A stretch of DNA of 20,735 nt, from positions 1-20,735 of the forward strand of contig JAQSDT010000684.1 of assembly GCA_029946075.1 (NCBI GenBank), read 5' to 3'. Origin of the DNA: a bacterium. GTDB lineage: Bacteria; Pseudomonadota; Alphaproteobacteria; Rhizobiales; Xanthobacteraceae. Under the pieces are notes generated by a model that saw only the letters and a list, made by a program, of their open reading frames with translations, did no database searches and was not told where the DNA came from. This document shows positions 16,307-20,735 of this stretch, one piece after another (the stretch's first letter is position 1; the number at the start of each line of letters is the position of its first letter). The position numbers and the translations under genes were made by a program.

Positions 16307-17026
16307 TTACCGCGCTTCGCTCGCGCCCTTCAATGCGGCCATCAAATCATCGATCTCCATGCGCTTGCGGAAATCAGGATCGACAAAGCGGGCCTTCACC
16401 ATCCCGTCGCGGCCGACGACGAAGGTCGCCGGTATCGGCAGCATCCAGCCGTCATTGCCGTGGAAGGCCGACATGTTCTGGTAGGACAGCAACCGCTGGA
16501 TCTCGGTGCCGAGCCAGATCGCGAGATTGAGCGACAGCGCGTAGCCGTTGTCGAGATCGGTAAGGACCGGAAACGGCGCGTTGGCTTCGGTCTTGAACTT
16601 CGCGGTATAGGCTTGCGTCTCCGGCATGATCGCAACCAGCTGCGCACCCAATGCGCTGATCCGGTCCTGCGCCTGGATCACGGCCCGCACATTCAGCCGG
16701 CAATACGGGCACCAATGGCCGCGATAGAACATCACGGCCACCGGCCCCCGATCGGTGAGCGATTTCAGGCTGACCAGCCGGCCGGTCTCGTCCGGCAGCA
16801 CGAACGGCGGCATCGCTTCGCCCGGGCGCGGTGCGTTTTCGCCGCCGCCATTTTCACTGAGGCGAACGACCAGCCGGTCGACCGCTTCGCCATAGGCCGG
16901 AAATATCTCCCGCCCCGCCGCGGCGTAGGCTTCGAGCTGCTGGCGCAGGCTGCCTTCCATGTCACGGCATTGCTGAAAGGCCTGCTTGAGGCGATCGGCA
17001 GCGGCGGGCGATAGTGTCGTGGTCAT
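16307..17026 (-). CDS. Peroxiredoxin-like (AhpC/TSA family) protein
   Basis: A 239-aa thioredoxin-fold protein. The key segment FYRGHWCPYCRLN places a CxxC pair where AhpC/TSA proteins carry the peroxidatic cysteine; the pair is Cys114/Cys117 counting from an in-frame ATG at 17050, or 106/109 from the chosen start. The N-terminal 60 residues are a helical extension. The thioredoxin-like fold follows (MPPFVLPDETGRLVSL onward to IPATFVVGRDGMVKARFVDPD). It probably reduces peroxides or disulfides in the cytoplasm, as no signal peptide is seen. Start choice: the ATG at 17026 has GGAGCAGGA just upstream; the ATG at 17050 has only GGAAAA. The gene converges on lysR with 4 bp between stop codons, and lies 81 bp downstream of the small Met-rich gene on the same strand, so the two may be co-transcribed. 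Confidence 0.85.
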   Translation of the reverse strand: MTTTLSPAAADRLKQAFQQCRDMEGSLRQQLEAYAAAGREIFPAYGEAVDRLVVRLSENGGGENAPRPGEAMPPFVLPDETGRLVSLKSLTDRGPVAVMFYRGHWCPYCRLNVRAVIQAQDRISALGAQLVAIMPETQAYTAKFKTEANAPFPVLTDLDNGYALSLNLAIWLGTEIQRLLSYQNMSAFHGNDGWMLPIPATFVVGRDGMVKARFVDPDFRKRMEIDDLMAALKGASEAR

Positions 17027-17107
17027 TTCCTGCTCCGGCATATCGGCCATTATTTTCCGGTCCGGGGCGCCCCGCCAGGGCGGCCCGGCCGTCGCAGCGT
17101 CTGCGGC

Positions 17108-17392
17108 TTACGGAAGATAGAAATTGCCGGTCGGATCGAGCATGCCCGAGGTCGAGTAGAGCTGACCCTTGTCCATGAAGAACACGGTGTTATTCGGCAC
17201 CTTGACGGCGTTCTTCATCATGGCGTCGTGGTTCTTCGGCGTCGACGCCATGGCCATCGCCGACATCTTGCCGGGGGCGGCATACATATAGGCCATGCCC
17301 GGGTTGAACTCCCAGGGCACCTGCGAGAACGCGGTGGTGGCGACGGCCGCGAAGGCCGCAGCGGCAATCAGGGTCTTGGACAGGGTCTTCAT
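17108..17392 (-). CDS. Small methionine-rich exported protein, function unknown
   Basis: A 94-aa protein of unrecognised family. A clear signal peptide (MKTLSKTLIAAAAFAAVATT, cleavage near AFS before Gln24) sends it to the periplasm. The mature part has 71 residues with nine methionines and no cysteine, clustered in GKMSAMAM and HDAMMK. The C-terminal half has beta-like stretches (NNTVFFMDKGQLYSTSG). The ATG at 17392 has GAGGAAA upstream. A longer frame running back to 18118 merely opposes the DUF302 gene. Its promoter region carries copy 2 of the 43-bp element, pointing at it. Met-rich periplasmic proteins are known to bind copper or scavenge hypochlorite, but neither role can be shown here. 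Confidence 0.8.
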   Translation of the reverse strand: MKTLSKTLIAAAAFAAVATTAFSQVPWEFNPGMAYMYAAPGKMSAMAMASTPKNHDAMMKNAVKVPNNTVFFMDKGQLYSTSGMLDPTGNFYLP

Positions 17393-17466
17393 CGGGATTT
17401 CCTCTGGATCGGTGGGACGCCCGCCAATCGGGCGCTGGCCTATCAGAGGCGGGATCGGCCGCCATG

Positions 17467-17509
17467 AGAAATGCCGTTGCCCAATCGGTTCGATAGCCGC
17501 GGCGTATCG
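17467..17509 (-). promoter_or_regulatory. 43-bp LysR-type element, copy 2 (toward the Met-rich gene)
   Basis: In the minus direction: ATAC-N7-CTAT palindrome (19 bp, plus-strand 17491-17509, CG flanks), a 15-bp spacer (17476-17490), then GGCATTTCT (complement of 17467-17475). It ends 74 bp before the ATG at 17392. It has the same geometry as the other three copies, and it lies back to back with copy 3, with 9 bp between the two palindromes. Confidence 0.72.
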
Positions 17510-17518
17510 AGATCGGCC

Positions 17519-17561
17519 CGATAGCGCCGCGCTATCGACTTGAGAGCGGATGCGCATTTCA
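17519..17561 (+). promoter_or_regulatory. 43-bp LysR-type element, copy 3 (toward the DUF302 gene)
   Basis: A perfect 19-bp palindrome at 17519-17537 (CGATAGCGC, central C, GCGCTATCG) that includes ATAG-N7-CTAT. A 15-bp spacer containing TTGAGAGC follows, then CGCATTTCA (17553-17561). It ends 71 bp before the ATG at 17633. It matches copy 4 at about 32 of 43 positions by eye. TTGAGA (17540-17545) might double as a -35 hexamer. Confidence 0.75.
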
Positions 17562-17632
17562 TATTGCGGACCGATAAGCCCATCCTGTCGGCGAAACGCA
17601 TGCGACAGGCATGCACCGAACAGGAGGTTTCC

Positions 17633-18124
17633 ATGACACGCCGTGTGACCAGCCGTCTTGCCCGCTTCTGCGCCTCGCTCATCCCGGCGCTTCTCGTTCT
17701 CGTTTTCGTCTCCGCCGCACGGGCGGACAATGACGACGGCATCGTCCGCGTCAGGAGCGCGGTTCCAATGGCGGAAGCCATCACCCGCATCAAGGCCGAC
17801 ATCGCCGCTAAAGGCATCAAGTTCTTCTCCGAAATCGACCAGTCGCAGCTCGCTGCCGATGCCGGAATCAAGCTGCGTCCCTCGACGCTGCTGGTATTCG
17901 GCAACCCTCCGCTCGGGACCCAGTTCATCACCTCGAACCCGAATGCCGGGCTCGACTGGCCGGTCCGGCTGCTGCTGACGCAGGACGACAATGGCGAGGT
18001 CTGGGCGGTGTGGACCGATTTCGGATGGATCGCCAGGCGTCACAACATCCGGGATCGCGTCGCGCAGTTCGAGATGGCGACCAAGGTCGTCGCATCCATC
18101 ACCTCGACCATCACGCACAGGTAA
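17633..18124 (+). CDS. Exported DUF302 domain protein
   Basis: A 163-aa protein. Residues 1-35 form a signal peptide (Arg-rich start, hydrophobic core LIPALLVLVFVSA, ending ARA before DNDD). The rest is a DUF302 domain: RIKADIAAKGIKFFSEIDQSQ, then the diagnostic PSTLLVFGNPPLGTQFI, the DWPVRLLLTQDDNGEVW strand pair and a final helix. DUF302 proteins have no agreed function. Export places this one in the periplasm. The start at 17633 has a near-perfect AGGAGG six bases upstream; an in-frame ATG at 17540 lies inside the operator and is rejected. It precedes the flavin reductase gene by 86 bp containing a strong hairpin and is probably in the same operon. Confidence 0.88.
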   Translation: MTRRVTSRLARFCASLIPALLVLVFVSAARADNDDGIVRVRSAVPMAEAITRIKADIAAKGIKFFSEIDQSQLAADAGIKLRPSTLLVFGNPPLGTQFITSNPNAGLDWPVRLLLTQDDNGEVWAVWTDFGWIARRHNIRDRVAQFEMATKVVASITSTITHR

Positions 18125-18149
18125 CGCCGTCCAGACTCGCGCGGGGAAT

Positions 18150-18178
18150 ATCAGGCTGCGCCGCCGGCGCGGCCTGAT
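18150..18178 (+). other. Strong hairpin between the DUF302 and reductase genes
   Basis: A near-perfect inverted repeat: ATCAGGC at 18150-18156 pairs with GCCTGAT at 18172-18178, and GCGCC with GGCGC inside, joined by one T-G wobble. This gives a 13-bp stem with a 3-nt loop. No T-run follows, so full intrinsic termination is unlikely. It may be an attenuator or an mRNA-stability element that lowers reductase expression relative to DUF302. Confidence 0.55.
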
Positions 18179-18210
18179 CGCGTCAGCAATAGCAGCAAGG
18201 AGTTCGATTC

Positions 18211-19572
18211 ATGGCCACGGAACAATTCGATGTCGTCATTCTCGGCGGCGGCAACGCCGGCATCGGCGTGACCGGCCCGGTGCGTCGCGCCGGGATGTCG
18301 GTCGCGATGATCGAGGCCGATCTGCTCGGCGGCACCTGCCCGAACCGCGGCTGCACGCCCAAGAAAGTGCTGGTCGCCGCCGGTCATGCGCTGCACGAGA
18401 TCGAACGGGCGGCCGTCCACCATATCACCGTCGGAAAACCGAAACTCGACTGGGCCGCGCTGATCGATCGCGAGAAGAACCTGATCAAGGACATCCCGGC
18501 CAACCTCGCCCGCTCGATGGCGAAGCGAAACGTCGAAATCATCAGAGGCCATGCCGCTTTCGCAGCGCCCAATATTGTCCGCGTCGGGGATCGCACGCTG
18601 GAAGCAAGGCATATCGTGATTGCGACGGGATCGAAGCCACGGCTGCTCCCCATCCCGGGCGCCGAGCTGATGATCACGTCCGACGAGATGCTCAGCGAGC
18701 GCGACCTGCCGGGATCGGTGATCTTCGTCGGCGGAGGCGTGATCTCGCTGGAATTCGGGCATGTCTATGCCCGCACCGGGAGCGACGTCACCATCCTCGA
18801 AGCCTTGCCGCAATTGCTGCCGGCGATGGATGCAGACGCCGTCGGACATCTGCAGGCGGAAAGCGAGCGCATCGGCATCCGCGTCAGGACCAGCGTCAGT
18901 GTCAAGCGGATTGAACCGGCGAACGGACGGCTTCGCGTCGTCTTCACATGCGATGGCACCGAACAGGCCGCCGAAGCCGACCGCGTCGTCAACGGCGCGG
19001 GCCGGATCGCTAATGTCGACGCACTGAATCTCGCGGCCGGGAATGTCGAGCACGGCAACGGCCGCGTGGCCATCGATCGCCACCTGCGGTCGACGTCCAA
19101 TCCGGCCATCCACGTCTGCGGCGACGCGGTGCCGACCTCACCGCAATTGTCGCCGATCGCGACGTACGAGGGTGACATCGTCGGCCGCAACATCGTCGAA
19201 GGCCCGAAATACAGCCCCGACTACGCCAGCATGGCGACCTCGGTCTACACCGTACCACCGCTCGCCTCAGTCGGGTTGACCGAGGCGGCAGCCAGGCAAA
19301 AGGGACTTGCGATCGATGTTCATGCCAACGATATGCACGGCTGGCTCTCGGCAAAGACCTACGCCGAGACGGTTGCCTGGTCGAAGATCATCGTCGACCG
19401 CAGCAGCGATCGTATCCTTGGCGCGCATTTCGTCGGACACGCGGGCCAGGAACTGATCAACCTGTTCGGCCTCGCCATGCGCTTTGGGCTCACGGCGGCG
19501 CAGATCCGAGAAAATGTCTACGCCTATCCGACCTTTTCATCCGACATCAAAAACATGCTCGGTCATGGATAG
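18211..19572 (+). CDS. FAD-dependent disulfide reductase homologue with altered C-terminal active site
   Basis: A 453-aa member of the glutathione reductase/lipoamide dehydrogenase/mercuric reductase family. The FAD-binding GGGNAG is at 12-17. The redox pair is Cys43/Cys48 in GGTCPNRGCTPKK. The second nucleotide motif VGGGVISLEFG is followed by VTILEA, whose acidic residue suggests NADH. HVCGDA is the usual FAD-site motif, and a C-terminal dimerisation domain is present. The catalytic His-x4-Glu that closes the active site in this family is replaced: Tyr439-Pro-Thr-Phe-Ser-Ser-Asp445 puts Tyr at the His position and Ser444 at the Glu position. Lipoamide or glutathione reduction by the standard mechanism is therefore unlikely. 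AAGGAG precedes the ATG. The stop codon lies inside the regulatory palindrome of the next gene. The substrate is unknown. Confidence 0.88.
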   Translation: MATEQFDVVILGGGNAGIGVTGPVRRAGMSVAMIEADLLGGTCPNRGCTPKKVLVAAGHALHEIERAAVHHITVGKPKLDWAALIDREKNLIKDIPANLARSMAKRNVEIIRGHAAFAAPNIVRVGDRTLEARHIVIATGSKPRLLPIPGAELMITSDEMLSERDLPGSVIFVGGGVISLEFGHVYARTGSDVTILEALPQLLPAMDADAVGHLQAESERIGIRVRTSVSVKRIEPANGRLRVVFTCDGTEQAAEADRVVNGAGRIANVDALNLAAGNVEHGNGRVAIDRHLRSTSNPAIHVCGDAVPTSPQLSPIATYEGDIVGRNIVEGPKYSPDYASMATSVYTVPPLASVGLTEAAARQKGLAIDVHANDMHGWLSAKTYAETVAWSKIIVDRSSDRILGAHFVGHAGQELINLFGLAMRFGLTAAQIRENVYAYPTFSSDIKNMLGHG

Positions 19573-19609
19573 CGCCGCGCTATGGAGTCGAGAGCCAGGC
19601 GGCATTTCC
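19567..19609 (+). promoter_or_regulatory. 43-bp LysR-type element, copy 4 (toward the cupin gene)
   Basis: ATAG-N7-CTAT palindrome (19569-19583, identical 15-bp core to copy 3), a 15-bp spacer with CGAGAGCC, then GGCATTTCC (19601-19609), identical to the box of copy 1. It ends 88 bp before the cupin ATG. The palindrome overlaps the TAG stop of the reductase gene (19570-19572), so the operator is partly built from coding sequence. Confidence 0.75.
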
Positions 19610-19697
19610 TCCGCTGCGCGATCTCGACGATGCTCGTGACATAGCCGGCCGGTTCATTCGGGGCCCTGGCAAACACAGCAACAGAGGAGATCACGAC

Positions 19698-20189
19698 ATG
19701 TTCAAGTCCAGCACATCTTCGCGCACGATCTGGCAAGGCCTCGCACTGGCCGGGATCGTCGCAGCTTCGGTCGCGGCCACCAGCGGAGCCGTCGCCGGCG
19801 AATGCCCGGCCGGCAAGATGCAGCCCAACGTGCGTCCGATGGTGGACTACAAGCCGGTCGGCGTCACCGACGTCACGCTCGGCGCGATCAATCTCGAAAA
19901 GCAGCCCGCCAACATCAGGGATCGCGAGCTGCGTTTCCGCAAGCTGACGATCGAGCCCGGCGGCATCGTGCCGTGGCACAGCCATGACGACCGGCCCGCG
20001 CTGATCTTCGTGCAGCAGGGCGAGATCGTCGAATACGCCAGCAACTGCTCGGAGCCGATCGTCCACAAGGCCGGCGAGATCCGGCCCGAGGTTTCCGGCA
20101 CCTCGCACTGGTGGAAGAACCTCGGCAAGGAGACCGTCATCCTCTATGTCGGCGACGTCCGCAAGGACCCGCACGACCACAACATGTAA
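19698..20189 (+). CDS. Exported cupin-domain protein
   Basis: A 163-aa single-domain cupin with a signal peptide (residues 1-33, core GLALAGIVAASVAA, ending AVA before GEC). Cupin motif 1 is PGGIVPWHSHDDRP...G, with metal ligands His94 and His96. The usual Glu that follows is not present at the expected spacing (Pro/Ala instead). Motif 2 ends SHWWKN with His137 and Asn141. A three-His metal site is thus likely. Cys36 and Cys117 could form a disulfide in the periplasm. The Shine-Dalgarno is AGAGGAGA. It has its own copy of the 43-bp element and is followed by an intrinsic terminator-like hairpin. A periplasmic dioxygenase, isomerase or ligand-binding role is possible, and the sequence does not decide between them. 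Confidence 0.87.
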   Translation: MFKSSTSSRTIWQGLALAGIVAASVAATSGAVAGECPAGKMQPNVRPMVDYKPVGVTDVTLGAINLEKQPANIRDRELRFRKLTIEPGGIVPWHSHDDRPALIFVQQGEIVEYASNCSEPIVHKAGEIRPEVSGTSHWWKNLGKETVILYVGDVRKDPHDHNM

Positions 20190-20225
20190 GCGGTCGTAAC
20201 GAGCGCCATTCGACGTCTCGTTGCC

Positions 20226-20288
20226 GGATGTGACGACCTGGGGTCCCACGTGTCGCCCCACACGCCCAGGCGTCACATCCATTCTTTT
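20226..20288 (+). terminator. Long stem-loop with T-run after the cupin gene
   Basis: GGATGTGACG (20226-20235) pairs with CGTCACATCC (20271-20280). CCTGGG (20237-20242) pairs with CCCAGG (20265-20270) after a one-base bulge, and an inner CGTGT/ACACG pair (20249-20253 and 20260-20264) caps it. ATTCTTTT (20281-20288) follows, as in an intrinsic terminator. It ends only 17 bp before the MFS start codon, so it may also control that gene. Confidence 0.7.
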
Positions 20289-20305
20289 GCTCGACGGAAA
20301 ACGCC

Positions 20306-20735
20306 ATGAGCGAACTATCCGCGCCGATCAAGCCTGCTGCGATGAAAATGCCCGGTCACTCCCCCGGCGTCGTGCTGCGCTCGCTCGTGATCGGACTGAC
20401 GGCGTTCCTGACCGTGGTCGATCTGTTCGCCACCCAGGCGATCCTTCCCTCGCTGACCCGGCACTACAACGTATCGCCCGCCGAGATGGGCGTTGCCGTC
20501 AATGCCTCTACGCTCGGCATGGCCATCGCGGGGCTGGTGACCGGCTTCCTCAGCCCGCATATCGATCGCCGGCTCGGCATTCTCCTCAGCCTCGTCCTGC
20601 TCGCAATTCCCACGACGCTGCTGGCCTACGCCCCCGATCTGACGAGCTTCACGATTCTTCGCGTCGCCCAGGGCCTGTGCATGGCCTCGGCCTTTGCGCT
20701 GACGCTGGCCTATCTCGGCGAGCAATGCAGCGCGA
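20306..20735 (+). CDS. MFS transporter, N-terminal part (runs off the window)
   Basis: The first 143 codons of a major facilitator superfamily protein; the reading frame stays open to the last base. Translation from the ATG at 20306 gives MSELSAPIKPAAMKMPGHSP, then a first transmembrane helix (LRSLVIGLTAFLTVVDLFATQAILPSL), further helices, the loop-2/3 motif remnant SPHIDRRLG and RVAQGLCMASAFALTLAYLGE. It resembles the YnfM/arabinose-efflux type proton-driven exporters. GGA lies about 9 nt upstream of the ATG. The terminator-like hairpin sits directly before it, leaving no room for a separate promoter downstream of the hairpin. It may export a compound sensed or handled by the preceding periplasmic genes (inference). 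Confidence 0.85.
   Translation, partial: MSELSAPIKPAAMKMPGHSPGVVLRSLVIGLTAFLTVVDLFATQAILPSLTRHYNVSPAEMGVAVNASTLGMAIAGLVTGFLSPHIDRRLGILLSLVLLAIPTTLLAYAPDLTSFTILRVAQGLCMASAFALTLAYLGEQCSA

Noticed and set aside
17540..17632. N-terminal extension of the DUF302 protein from the ATG at 17540
   Set aside because: It lies in the operator region and would bury the signal peptide; AGGAGG precedes the ATG at 17633.
17393..18118. Long N-terminal extension of the Met-rich protein
   Set aside because: It is antisense to DUF302, and the signal peptide and Shine-Dalgarno fix the start at 17392.
1..20735. CRISPR arrays, tRNA/rRNA genes, insertion sequences, attachment sites
   Set aside because: No regularly spaced repeats, cloverleaf sequences, transposase frames or terminal repeats were seen on reading.

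Overview
The window is GC-rich, densely coded chromosome of a Bradyrhizobium/Rhodopseudomonas-type alphaproteobacterium. The evidence is base composition, family-level resemblance of the proteins (CaiB-type CoA transferases, TRAP and ABC carboxylate transporters, a DUF3734 patatin beside 3-hydroxybutyrate dehydrogenase), and a palindromic intergenic repeat of a type common in that group. No RNA genes, insertion sequences, phage genes or CRISPR arrays were seen. The longest stretch without a gene is about 240 bp.

Left part (1-11.6 kb): two opposed catabolic/uptake clusters. The plus-strand cluster (18-4885) has a crotonase-fold protein lacking both hydratase glutamates, a two-domain ABC permease, its ATPase and a class III CoA transferase, with 11-bp spacing or overlapping ends. 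No substrate-binding protein lies in the window. The minus-strand cluster runs from 11603 down to 4891: a second class III CoA transferase, TRAP receptor (DctP), small and large TRAP permeases (DctQ, DctM), a zinc alcohol dehydrogenase and an isopropylmalate/tartrate-dehydrogenase-like enzyme. The two clusters converge with a 5-bp gap. Each pairs a carboxylate-type transporter with CoA activation. The substrates are unknown.

Middle (11.8-15.2 kb): carbon-storage genes. An orphan, divergent glycogen synthase (TTG start) converges on a minus-strand pair, bdhA (3-hydroxybutyrate dehydrogenase) followed by a patatin/DUF3734 hydrolase.

Right part (15.4-20.7 kb): a LysR regulator divergent from bdhA; a peroxiredoxin-like protein; a small methionine-rich exported protein; an exported DUF302 protein followed by a flavin disulfide-reductase homologue without the usual His-Glu dyad; an exported cupin; and the start of an MFS exporter. 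The main discovery is here. Four gapless copies of a 43-bp element (ATAG/ATAC-N7-CTAT/GTAT palindrome of the LysR T-N11-A type, a 15-bp spacer, then a GCATTTC box) each point at a gene start: bdhA, the Met-rich protein, DUF302 and the cupin. One copy lies in the lysR-bdhA intergenic region. I infer an undescribed LysR regulon linking polyhydroxybutyrate metabolism to a periplasmic redox or stress module.
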